From positions 1-37,729 of the forward strand of contig CANFLX010000025.1 of NCBI GenBank assembly GCA_947447985.1: a DNA stretch of 37,729 bases. Reading direction: 5' to 3'. The notes beneath the pieces are model-generated. The model saw only the letters and a program-made list of their open reading frames with translations, was not told where the DNA came from and searched no databases. Positions 17,387-25,429 of the stretch are shown here, one piece after another. The position numbers were made by a program, and so were the translations under genes. The stretch comes from Comamonadaceae bacterium. Its GTDB lineage: Bacteria > Pseudomonadota > Gammaproteobacteria > Burkholderiales > Burkholderiaceae_C. Positions within the stretch are counted from its first letter, which is position 1; each line of letters begins with the position of its first letter.

Positions 17387-19651
17387 TTACTGCGTTTGCC
17401 CCAGAGCGCCGGGTGCCACTTGCAGGGTTTTGCCGTCGCTAAAGTGCACTTCCAATGGTGTTTTTCCCGCGTTGTAGGCCAGGTAGGTCTTGCGACCATC
17501 GGCGCGCTTGAAGACGCTGTACAAGGTGGTGTCTGCGGTCACGCCAAATTCAGGTGAGCCCATTTTTTGCAAGCTCATCAGCCAGTGCAAGGCGTGGCTG
17601 CGGGTGTCGCCAAGCTCAAAAGAGCCCCAACGGTCCCAACTCGCCAGGCCCGCATCGGCGTCGGCCAGACCCAGGTACTTGGCAAATAAGTCTTGCCAAA
17701 TATCGATGGGCTTGGCGGTCTTGCCGCGCGACGAAAACACCTCGGTCTCGGGCTTGAGGGTGGCTACGCTGCGTTTGACAAAGGCAGGGTCTGTGGCCAG
17801 GTAAGTGGACGCGGTGGTGATGGGCAACAGGTTGATGCCTTTGATCTGGCGAGGCTCGTCAATCCACCAGGTGTTGTGCGCGTATTTGCCGCCAAACAAC
17901 ATACTGGTTTCGACGTTTTGGTATTCGGGCGGGAACACCAGGTGGTGAATGTCAAACCAATAGTGGTTGATGGCCTCGATCTCGGTGGTGTAAAGGTACA
18001 CGCCCAGATCGCGCAGCGCTTTGTCATTGTTAACCTGAGCCCACAAAATTAGCCCCGCCCAAGCGTTGATAGCCTCTGAGGAGGACTCCTGGTTGTTGCC
18101 AAATGGCCCCAGGCCAATGCCCGAAGCCCACGAGTGGCCCTCGTAATGGTCAAAGTTGCGCACAAACGGGTAGTCTGCGCCGCCGCGCTTAGACGTGGCA
18201 ATGTCGGCTACCAGCAAGTCCACCATGCCACCCCATTGTGCCTTGGACGCCCAATGGGGGTCGCGTAGCGCGATCTCGGCCATTGCACGAATCCAATAGC
18301 CATAGTGGAAGTGGTGGTCGTTCATCTGCTCGACGCTGAAATACTCCTCGGGGTATCCCGCCACTGTGCCCAGCGCCTTGTCGTAGTGGAAGTAGGTTTT
18401 TGCGTTGTCACCGGCAAACCACTGTTCCACCCGGCTTTTGAGCAATTTGAGCAACTGGTCGCGGCCTTCCAGATCGCCTTGCTGCTCTACCACGTCCATC
18501 AGCTTGCTAATGCGCTGGAGACCCTTGCCTTGCCAATAGGGACCCGTGCCGATTTCAAGCATCATGCGACGCGCATTGCGCTGGTCGTTTTTGAGCAGCT
18601 CGCGCAGCTCGGCAATTCGGGAGCCCTCGGCGATGCCCGGCCAGTACGGCACAAAGCCCTTGTAGGTCTTGGTCGTTTGAAAGTTGTTGCTGGGCAACAG
18701 CCGGATTTTGCCGCGCAAGGTATCGTAGTCGGGCCCTAGGCGATCTGCCACCGTGGCGTTGTTGAACCACTGGTGTGGGTACAGACCCAGCAACGGCGTG
18801 GATTGCTCGCCTTCCATGACACGGGTGGTGGCGGTATAGGTGTTGGTAAGCAGCGATCGCGCTTCGTCGAACTTCCACTCCACCCGCGTGTCTTGCAAAA
18901 AGGCATAGGCGTGGCGGGTGAACAGGCCCAGCGTATCTGCGTTGGAGTCCGGCAGTGCGGCGGCAGACGCATAGCCTTTGCCAGCGGGCAAGTGTCCTAT
19001 CCACTCGGTGGGAGAGATGGCCTCCCAACGTACGCCCGTCGGGCCGAACAGCGCGTAAGTTTTGCCTTTGACGTTCAGGGCCAGCACGCGAGGGTCTGTC
19101 GCAGCAATGCGCGGTGATACGGTGGGAAGCTGGAGCCGCAGATCGCCTTGTGACAGCAGAAAGTGAACATAGGGGCTGCCATGGGCTACGGTCGCTGTCA
19201 TTTGGCTGGAGCCCTCGCCCCAAGCGATGTCAATGGACCAGTCGCCCGTCTTGGCCAGCTTGGGCTGGCCGGCCGAAAAGGCTGTCGGCGAGACCAGCAG
19301 AGGGTCACTGTGGGGGTAGTGGATTTCCACATCGCGCCGCTCGGTCGGCACCACGCTTTTGTTGGGCAGTGCAATTTCCAGCCCCACTTTGTTTGCCTGC
19401 ACGGTGAGTGGGTGGGCAAACAACACCTCGGGTTTGGCACTGAAAATCAGCGCCGAGTACCATTGGTTGGTGGGTGCTGCCTGTTGCAGCATAGCGGCGG
19501 TGCGGTAGGGCGCTGCGGGTACGAGCCGGTCGCCTGCTTTGGGAGTCAGTACGTAAGCACCTGCGCCCAACTGCACCGGCTGTGCCAACAGGCCCGACAA
19601 GGCGCCCAAGACGCACAACCCGCCCAAACAAATGCTGCGAAACAAAGACAT
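17387..19651 (-). CDS. GH81 endo-beta-1,3-glucanase, secreted
   Basis: A 754-residue family 81 enzyme that cleaves internal beta-1,3 bonds of laminarin-like glucans. The two family signatures are clear. NDHHFHYGY (residues 444-452) contains the general-acid Asp445. NQESSSEAINAW contains Glu522 and Glu526, the first being the likely general base from its spacing to the Asp. An N-terminal signal peptide without a lipobox (MSLFRSICLGGLCVLGALSGLLAQ) suggests a soluble secreted or periplasmic protein, a candidate client of the type II system. Of the two nearby ATGs, 19651 has AGGA eight bases upstream, while 19657 has it only two bases away, so I chose 19651. The gene is under operator B and followed by GH16. 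Confidence 0.93.
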   Translation of the reverse strand: MSLFRSICLGGLCVLGALSGLLAQPVQLGAGAYVLTPKAGDRLVPAAPYRTAAMLQQAAPTNQWYSALIFSAKPEVLFAHPLTVQANKVGLEIALPNKSVVPTERRDVEIHYPHSDPLLVSPTAFSAGQPKLAKTGDWSIDIAWGEGSSQMTATVAHGSPYVHFLLSQGDLRLQLPTVSPRIAATDPRVLALNVKGKTYALFGPTGVRWEAISPTEWIGHLPAGKGYASAAALPDSNADTLGLFTRHAYAFLQDTRVEWKFDEARSLLTNTYTATTRVMEGEQSTPLLGLYPHQWFNNATVADRLGPDYDTLRGKIRLLPSNNFQTTKTYKGFVPYWPGIAEGSRIAELRELLKNDQRNARRMMLEIGTGPYWQGKGLQRISKLMDVVEQQGDLEGRDQLLKLLKSRVEQWFAGDNAKTYFHYDKALGTVAGYPEEYFSVEQMNDHHFHYGYWIRAMAEIALRDPHWASKAQWGGMVDLLVADIATSKRGGADYPFVRNFDHYEGHSWASGIGLGPFGNNQESSSEAINAWAGLILWAQVNNDKALRDLGVYLYTTEIEAINHYWFDIHHLVFPPEYQNVETSMLFGGKYAHNTWWIDEPRQIKGINLLPITTASTYLATDPAFVKRSVATLKPETEVFSSRGKTAKPIDIWQDLFAKYLGLADADAGLASWDRWGSFELGDTRSHALHWLMSLQKMGSPEFGVTADTTLYSVFKRADGRKTYLAYNAGKTPLEVHFSDGKTLQVAPGALGQTQ

Positions 19652-19691
19652 GGCCATTTCCTAGCGCAAGGTGAAATTCAGACCTTGATTA

Positions 19692-19705
19692 TGAAAGCGC
19701 TTTCA
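19692..19705. promoter_or_regulatory. LacI-type operator B (TGAAAGCGCTTTCA), GH81-GH16 operon
   Basis: A perfect copy of the 14-bp palindrome, 40 bp upstream of the GH81 start. On the minus strand a TATTAT (19713-19708) precedes it by 2 nt and could be the -10 box. No acceptable -35 box is visible, which would fit a promoter needing an activator. Confidence 0.85.
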
Positions 19706-19716
19706 AAATAATAGGA

Positions 19717-19728
19717 CTAGGGTATTCC
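19717..19728. promoter_or_regulatory. CTAGGGTATTCC element, copy 1
   Basis: This 12-mer is identical to one at 29999-30010 upstream of the transporter operon. It lies on the upstream side of operator B and directly upstream of the proposed -10 box of GH81, where a -35-region activator could bind. It also lies in the shared region upstream of the divergent porin gene. The binding factor is unknown. Confidence 0.5.
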
Positions 19729-19784
19729 ATTACTGGCTTTCAGGATGGTGCGCACCTTAGGTGCTGTTGTATTTACCAAAAAAC

Positions 19785-19807
19785 ACGGGTAAACCCGTAA
19801 GACGGGT
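19785..19807. repeat. overlapping ACGGGT dyads upstream of the porin gene
   Basis: ACGGGT-AA-ACCCGT (19785-19798) is a perfect palindrome, and a third half-site, ACGGGT (19802-19807), makes a second dyad with its right arm. A smaller inverted repeat, GCACC-TTA-GGTGC, lies at 19752-19764. These sit in the 227-bp GH81/porin divergent region and could be binding sites or leader RNA structure. Nothing in the sequence decides which. Confidence 0.4.
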
Positions 19808-19839
19808 TGATGGAAAAGGAACCATGATCGGGTACCGCG

Positions 19840-19853
19840 TGAAAGCGCTTTCA
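19840..19853. promoter_or_regulatory. LacI-type operator C (TGAAAGCGCTTTCA), porin-GH17-GH30 operon
   Basis: A perfect copy of the palindrome, with flanks extending the symmetry (CGTGAAAGCGCTTTCACG). It is 25 bp upstream of the porin start. Unlike operators A and D, I cannot see a good -10 box just before it. The promoter may be further upstream (TTGTAT-N17-TAAACC at about 19767-19795), making this a roadblock site. Confidence 0.85.
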
Positions 19854-19878
19854 CGCATCTTCAAGATCGAGTGTCAAT

Positions 19879-21210
19879 ATGCGACTTCAAACCCCTTTTC
19901 AAATGACAGGTCAATCCATCCGCAAGGCTGGCACCGTGGCCGCATTGCTTATGAGTGCGTCCTTGGCGCACGCCGTTGATTTTGGCCCCGACGGCATGTT
20001 CACTCTGACTGGTTTTGCCAAGGTTGAAGCCACCCAAGGCAGCAACCATTGTGACAACTGCGCGCGCTTTCCAAGCGAGGACAAGCAACGCATCTGGGCT
20101 GACGAGCTGGTTGCGGGTCGTCCCTACCAAACCACCGGCACGACGCTCACCATGTTCCAGCCCTGGCTGAGTGCTAAGCAAAACTTGGGCGGTGGTTACA
20201 CCGTGACCGGTTTGCTGAGCCAGCGCTGGCGCGACGGCATGCTGGACATGGCGTTTGATCCCAATATTTGGTATGAAAAAAATGTGGCCATCAGCCACGA
20301 AGACTATGGGCGCATTGCCATCGGTAGCATGACCAGCAGAGGCTGGAGCGTGGCCGACTATCCTTACGGTACCAACATCGGTATGTCGCAGGAATGGGGT
20401 TCCAGTGGCGCGGGTTATGGCATGTTGGGCAATTCTGTGCGGTTAACGTCCCGACCCTTGGATGCGTTGAACGGCGACTTGGTGCTCGAAGCCACCTACG
20501 ACCAAGGAAACACCAACTTCAAAATTAACAAACCCTGGCTTGTGGAGTTTTATGCCCAGTACCACCAGGGTGATTTTGTTTTAGACGCGGTGTACCAAGA
20601 CAGCCGCAATGGCAAGCCAATGGCATGGGCGCATGGGCCCTTCTCGGGTCTCACTGATTCAGCGGAGTATGACGCCAAACTCGGTGGTTCAGGCCAAAGT
20701 ATCGCCATGGTGATGGCGCGTTACCAGTTGACATCGCAGATTGAGGTTTCCGGCGGTATCCGGGGCAACCGTTGGAGCGGTTCAAACGCGGTGCAACTCA
20801 CATCTGGCGCCGCAGGTCTTTGGAACAATATGTTCAACGTCAACTGGAACGCCACCGTCGATGGAGTGGCCAACCCCGGCTATGCGGCCACTTCCACAGA
20901 CTTAATGGCGGGCTTGCGTTACCGAACCGGTCCATGGACGGTTTATTCAGGTCTGGTGTATCTGGGCAAAGCCAGCACTTCTAATCCTCTAGAGCGCGGT
21001 CAAAGCAATGACGCCACGGTTGGCAATTTGGGCCTGAACTATGACTATGGCCAAGGTATTCAGTTCTATGGTTGGGCTGGCATGGTGCATTTTGGGCGCC
21101 TAGGGTTATCGCCCGTGTCCATGCCCGGAAACAATGCGTTTTGGAATGTGGATTCCCGCGTCACACAAGATGGAAATTGGGTTGGCATCGGTGCCGTCTA
21201 TACCTTTTAA
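19879..21210 (+). CDS. outer-membrane porin of the glucan locus
   Basis: A 443-residue outer-membrane beta-barrel protein. A signal peptide ends near SLAHA-V at residue 32. The rest alternates short turns with amphipathic strands (for example DLVLEATYDQGNTNFKI and WTVYSGLVYLGKAS), and the chain ends in YTF, the terminal phenylalanine recognised by the BAM complex. It is not a close match to the usual neutral betaproteobacterial porin, and a barrel for oligosaccharides is the natural reading from context: operator C controls it and GH17 and GH30 follow. ATG 19879 has a GAG about eight bases upstream. It replaces the TonB-dependent SusC-type importers of Bacteroidetes glucan loci. Substrate is inference. 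Confidence 0.8.
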   Translation: MRLQTPFQMTGQSIRKAGTVAALLMSASLAHAVDFGPDGMFTLTGFAKVEATQGSNHCDNCARFPSEDKQRIWADELVAGRPYQTTGTTLTMFQPWLSAKQNLGGGYTVTGLLSQRWRDGMLDMAFDPNIWYEKNVAISHEDYGRIAIGSMTSRGWSVADYPYGTNIGMSQEWGSSGAGYGMLGNSVRLTSRPLDALNGDLVLEATYDQGNTNFKINKPWLVEFYAQYHQGDFVLDAVYQDSRNGKPMAWAHGPFSGLTDSAEYDAKLGGSGQSIAMVMARYQLTSQIEVSGGIRGNRWSGSNAVQLTSGAAGLWNNMFNVNWNATVDGVANPGYAATSTDLMAGLRYRTGPWTVYSGLVYLGKASTSNPLERGQSNDATVGNLGLNYDYGQGIQFYGWAGMVHFGRLGLSPVSMPGNNAFWNVDSRVTQDGNWVGIGAVYTF

Positions 21211-21262
21211 AGAAGCGAAGCTGCCCCTGCCCAAAACCCCCATTTACGAAAAAAAATTCATC

Positions 21263-22996
21263 ATGCAGAAGAACCTAACTTTATGGATGAGCAGCGTACT
21301 GCTCACATGCGCAACGGCCGCCCTGGTGGCATGTGGCGGCGGGGGCGTTGTGCCTTCGACCGGCGTTGCGCCGCGCGCGTTGAGCGCCGACTTCAACACC
21401 CGAAAAGCCGCCTCGTACTCGCCTTTCCGCACCGGCAATCGGGATACTGAACCACTCACCGACGCCAACGTTTTGCAAGATTTGCAGCTCCTCTCGGATG
21501 GGGGCTTTAAATTGATCCGCCTGTTTGACAGCTCTAACAATGTGGCGGACCGCGTCTTGCGCCAGCTTGCTGCCCATCCGAGCCTAGACATCAAGGTTAT
21601 GTTGGGAGCCTACATCGTCAGCGAGAGCAGCCCCTACCTGAACGATGCGCAACGCGCCAGTAACCGAGCGTTGAACCAGGCTGAAGTGGCGCGTGCCGTT
21701 GCACTTGCAACCAACACCAACTACAGGAGCATTGTTGCCGCAGTCAGTGTGGGCAATGAGACGATGGTGAGCTGGTCCTTTGTTCCGAGCAGCACGGCAA
21801 TCATGGCTGGCTACATCACCAGCGTGCGCAATCAAATTACCCAACCCGTCACGACCGACGACAACTGGGCATTCTTTGCGGGCATCAACACTGAGCCCAA
21901 TGACCCAAAACCGATTTTGAATGCCGTTGACTTTGTGTCGGTGCATACTTATCCGCTGGCGGACTCGCTTTACAACACCTGGGACTGGCGGCAGTCTACG
22001 GCCGTCGCCATGATGGATGGCGCAATTGCCAAAGCCAAGGCAGATGTAAACGCAGTCCGCGCCAATCTGGAAGCGCGGGGCTTTTCCAACTTGCCCATCG
22101 TGGTGGGTGAAACAGGTTGGAAAGCGACTATCACGAACGGAGAAACCTACCGTGCCAGCCCCGCCAACCAACGTATGTACTACGAACGCCTGACCGCATG
22201 GGCGGCTAGTCCAGGGGCGCCTAAGTCCATCATTTATTTCGAAGCGTTTGACGAGCCCTGGAAAGGCGCGGATGACGGGTGGGGTCTGTTTAACGTCGCT
22301 CGAACTCCGCGCTGCGTGATCAAGGACTTGTACCCCCTAATTACACCTGAGACCAGCAGCTGCACAGACGCTCAAGCGCTGCATTACATCGCACCGACTA
22401 GCCGCGGTGCGGTGACTGAGAATCGTTATACCGCCTACGCTGACACTGTCACGCAAGGCGAGGCGCGTCCTTTTGAGACCCCCCGGTTTGACGCATGGAA
22501 CGGAACGACTGCGAGCTACCCACAAAGTGCGGGTGCGGCAGCGCCTTCGGACCAGGGCAATGGCATCACCATTACGCCATCGCCAGAAGTTTGGGGATGG
22601 GGTTTGATCCTCGATATGCCAAACGGTACCGAGGATTTATCTAACTTCAATGTTCCCTCTGGCCGGTTGAATTTCAGCATCAAGACGACCTATGCGGGCA
22701 AACTTGAAATTGGTTTTTACACGGGCAGTTCGGTCATGAACACGGGCTACGACGTTTATGTTCCAATTTCATCGGGTCAATATGGCTATGTGAACGACGG
22801 AGCTTGGCACGATGTATCGATTCCTATTTCGGTGATCGTGTCGCACGGCGCCCCAGCCTATGGTATGCCCAATACTGCAGCGTTGAACATGCGCCAGATT
22901 CCGAGTCTGTTTGTGATCGCTGATCGCTATGGGGTGACTGGCAACACCACACAAGTTACTCCTATAAAACTTGACGCGATTTTTTGGTCGAAATAA
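21263..22996 (+). CDS. GH17 beta-1,3-glucanase lipoprotein with C-terminal beta domain
   Basis: A 577-residue family 17 glycosidase for beta-1,3-glucans. The acid/base Glu166 is in VSVGNETM and the nucleophile Glu283 in IVVGETGW, both canonical. The start at ATG 21263 gives MQKNLTLWMSSVLLTCATAALVAC, a lipoprotein signal with Cys24 followed by GGGG. The frame runs on to 21134, but that overlaps the porin gene. The catalytic domain ends near residue 370. Residues about 385-577 form a beta domain ending in IKLDAIFWSK that resembles the end of the GH16 protein. The start codon is 52 bp past the porin stop and has only a weak, A-rich ribosome-binding region. Confidence 0.9.
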   Translation: MQKNLTLWMSSVLLTCATAALVACGGGGVVPSTGVAPRALSADFNTRKAASYSPFRTGNRDTEPLTDANVLQDLQLLSDGGFKLIRLFDSSNNVADRVLRQLAAHPSLDIKVMLGAYIVSESSPYLNDAQRASNRALNQAEVARAVALATNTNYRSIVAAVSVGNETMVSWSFVPSSTAIMAGYITSVRNQITQPVTTDDNWAFFAGINTEPNDPKPILNAVDFVSVHTYPLADSLYNTWDWRQSTAVAMMDGAIAKAKADVNAVRANLEARGFSNLPIVVGETGWKATITNGETYRASPANQRMYYERLTAWAASPGAPKSIIYFEAFDEPWKGADDGWGLFNVARTPRCVIKDLYPLITPETSSCTDAQALHYIAPTSRGAVTENRYTAYADTVTQGEARPFETPRFDAWNGTTASYPQSAGAAAPSDQGNGITITPSPEVWGWGLILDMPNGTEDLSNFNVPSGRLNFSIKTTYAGKLEIGFYTGSSVMNTGYDVYVPISSGQYGYVNDGAWHDVSIPISVIVSHGAPAYGMPNTAALNMRQIPSLFVIADRYGVTGNTTQVTPIKLDAIFWSK

Positions 22997-23015
22997 GGCT
23001 ATTACCGGAGCCCTG

Positions 23016-24353
23016 ATGCTTCAGCAATACCTGACCACGCGGGGAGCTAGCCTTTACCTGGCTCACTGCACTTTGAATCCGCTGGCAACAGCCGATCACG
23101 CGCCTGGCGCAAGCCTCTACGTCAACCCTTCCAAGACTTTCCAGTCCTTAGAGGGTTTTGGCGGCGCGTTCACCGAAGCGGCTGCCGTGACTTGGCAACA
23201 ACTCAGCCCCGCGCGCCAAACCGAGCTGCTGCAGGCCTATTTTGACCCTCACTTGGGGCACGGCTACACCTTTTGCCGGGTGCACATGAACAGCTGCGAC
23301 TTCGCCATGGGCAACTATGCGCATGTTGAACAGGCAGGTGACATCGACCTCAGCAGCTTCACTATCCAACGCGATCAACAGGCCTTGCTGCCCATGATCC
23401 AGGCCGCACAAAAAACGGCGGGGCGAACCTTGCAGCTGCTGGTGTCCCCTTGGAGCCCGCCGGCCTGGATGAAGAGCAACGGCACCATGAATGACGGGGG
23501 GCATTTGCTGCCGCAGTACTGCGATGCGTGGGCGCGCTGCTATGTGAAGTTCATCCAAGCCTACGAAGCCGAGGGCGTGCCAGTGTGGGGCGTCTCGGTG
23601 CAAAACGAGCCCGAAGCGGTGCAGCGCTGGGACAGCTGCATCTACACCGCCGAAGAAGAGCGCGATTTCGTGCGCGACCACTTGGGGCCGGCGCTGCACC
23701 AGGCAGGCTTAGGCCACATCAAGATCGTTGTGTGGGACCACAACCGCGATCGCCTGGTCGAGCGTGCCGATCTGGTCTACAGCGACCCGCAAGCCGCGAA
23801 ATACGTGTGGGGTGCGGGCTTTCATTGGTACTGCGGCGATCATTTTGACCACGTGCAAATGCTGCACGATGCCTGGCCGGACAAGCAACTTCTGTTTACC
23901 GAAGGCTGCCAGGAGGGTGGCCCGCACCTGGGGGAGTGGGAACTGGGCGAACGCTATGCGCGCTCCATGCTCCAGGACCTGAACCACTGGACGGTGGGCT
24001 GGATCGATTGGAACTTGCTGCTGGACCACACCGGTGGCCCTAACCACGTGGGCAATCTGTGCAGCGCCCCGGTGATGGCTGATGTGCAGCACGACACGCT
24101 GCTGTACCAAAATTCCTTCGCCTACTTGGGGCACTTCTCGCGCTTCATACGCCCAGGGGCCCGCCGCGTTTTGTGTGCTGCCACGCTGGAGGTGTTGGAG
24201 TGCACCGCGTTTTTGAATACCGATGGTTCTTTGGCTGTGGTGGCACTCAACCGAAGCGAGTCTGCGGTGGATTTCACGCTGCGTGTGGGAAGCCTGCAAT
24301 ATGCAAGCACCCTGCCCGCAAGGGCCATTGCGACCTACCTAAAGAGCGCTTAA
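23016..24353 (+). CDS. GH30-family glucosidase, apparently cytoplasmic
   Basis: A 445-residue family 30 glycoside hydrolase. The acid/base Glu198 lies in VSVQNEPE and the nucleophile Glu296 in LLFTEGC. QSLEGFGGAFTEAAA near the N-terminus and SPWSPPAWMKSNGTM are family signatures. From ATG 23016 (GGAG six bases upstream) the protein MLQQYLTTRG has no signal peptide; the frame is open to 22971 but that overlaps GH17. Family members include beta-glucosidases, beta-xylosidases and beta-1,6-glucanases. In a glucan locus, removal of beta-1,6-linked glucose branches or terminal beta-glucose is the likely role. The subfamily cannot be settled by eye. Its stop overlaps the convergent ATPase gene by 4 bases. 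Confidence 0.88.
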   Translation: MLQQYLTTRGASLYLAHCTLNPLATADHAPGASLYVNPSKTFQSLEGFGGAFTEAAAVTWQQLSPARQTELLQAYFDPHLGHGYTFCRVHMNSCDFAMGNYAHVEQAGDIDLSSFTIQRDQQALLPMIQAAQKTAGRTLQLLVSPWSPPAWMKSNGTMNDGGHLLPQYCDAWARCYVKFIQAYEAEGVPVWGVSVQNEPEAVQRWDSCIYTAEEERDFVRDHLGPALHQAGLGHIKIVVWDHNRDRLVERADLVYSDPQAAKYVWGAGFHWYCGDHFDHVQMLHDAWPDKQLLFTEGCQEGGPHLGEWELGERYARSMLQDLNHWTVGWIDWNLLLDHTGGPNHVGNLCSAPVMADVQHDTLLYQNSFAYLGHFSRFIRPGARRVLCAATLEVLECTAFLNTDGSLAVVALNRSESAVDFTLRVGSLQYASTLPARAIATYLKSA

Positions 24354-25402
24354 AGGCGCTGGCCCGCAGCGTCAAATCCCAGCACCCAAGACCGGTCTGC
24401 TTGCAGCAGCACGGTTTGCCCCGCGTGGTAGTGGCTGTGTTCGGCGCTGACTTTGGCTTTGAGCAGCTCTGCCAAGCCTTCCACCCGAAGGTGCAGGATC
24501 GAGGCGTCGCCCAAGTGCTCGGCCAGCGCGATGGTGGCTGCAACGCCTGCCCCCGAAGTACCCACTTGCACATGTTCTGGACGCAGGCCCAACTGGCGTG
24601 CATTCACCAGCGACTCGCCGCCCAGTGTTTGCCACAGGGCACGATGGGCTGCACTGGCTGCCGCATCGGGGTGGGGAATCAGGTTGATTTTGGGGGCGCC
24701 AATAAACGTGGCTACAAAGGTGTTGGCAGGGCGGTTGTAGAGCTCCAGCGGTGCGCCCACTTGTTCAATGCGCCCCTGGTTGAAGACCGCAATGCGGTTG
24801 CCCAGCGTCATGGCCTCCACCTGGTCGTGGGTCACGTAGATCATGGTCGTGCCCAGCTCTTTGTGCAGGCGGGCGAGCTCGACGCGCATGTCCACCCGCA
24901 AGGCTGCGTCCAGATTGGACAAGGGCTCATCAAACAGAAATACCTTGGGCTTGCGCACAATGGCGCGTCCGATCGCCACCCGCTGGCGCTGGCCGCCGGA
25001 AAGCTCTTTGGGAAAGCGCCCCAGCAACTCGCTCATGCGCAAGGTCTGCGCTGCCTGCGCCACCTGCTGTGTCCGCTGCTCTTTGGACACGCCTGCCATC
25101 TTCAGTGCAAAGCCCATGTTCTCCTCCACCGTCATGTGGGGATACAGGGCGTAACTTTGAAACACCATGGCCGCGCCCCGGTCTGCCGGACGCACATCAT
25201 TGGAGCGCACACCGTCGATCAGCAGTTCTCCTGCCGAGATGCTTTCGAGCCCCGCAATCATGCGCAGCGTGGTCGACTTGCCGCAACCCGAAGGGCCGAC
25301 AAACACCAGAAATTCGCCGTCCTGGGCTTCAATGTCGATTCCGCGGATGACTTCTTGGCTGGCGTAGCTTTTGTGAATGCCGCGCAGTGTTACCGTTCCC
25401 AT
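24350..25402 (-). CDS. CUT1-type sugar ABC transporter ATP-binding protein (UgpC/MalK family)
   Basis: A 350-residue ATPase of the MalK/UgpC/MsmX group, which powers di- and oligosaccharide import. Walker A GPSGCGKST is at 36-44, the Q-loop at VFQSYALYPHM, the signature LSGGQRQR from 134, Walker B VFLFDEP at 154-160 and the switch histidine in VTHDQVEAM. A C-terminal TOBE domain (about 240-350) is complete. It is the last gene of the minus-strand transporter operon, just after GH1 (27 bp). MalK-type ATPases can serve several importers in one cell, so it may not be exclusive to this one. Confidence 0.93.
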   Translation of the reverse strand: MGTVTLRGIHKSYASQEVIRGIDIEAQDGEFLVFVGPSGCGKSTTLRMIAGLESISAGELLIDGVRSNDVRPADRGAAMVFQSYALYPHMTVEENMGFALKMAGVSKEQRTQQVAQAAQTLRMSELLGRFPKELSGGQRQRVAIGRAIVRKPKVFLFDEPLSNLDAALRVDMRVELARLHKELGTTMIYVTHDQVEAMTLGNRIAVFNQGRIEQVGAPLELYNRPANTFVATFIGAPKINLIPHPDAAASAAHRALWQTLGGESLVNARQLGLRPEHVQVGTSGAGVAATIALAEHLGDASILHLRVEGLAELLKAKVSAEHSHYHAGQTVLLQADRSWVLGFDAAGQRL

Positions 25403-25429
25403 GGGGTGTGTCCTTGATTGAATGCCGGC

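Noticed and set aside
21100..21114. CTAGGGTTATCGCCC, similar to the CTAGGG elements
   Set aside because: It lies inside the porin coding sequence, encodes normal residues, and matches only in the first six or seven bases.
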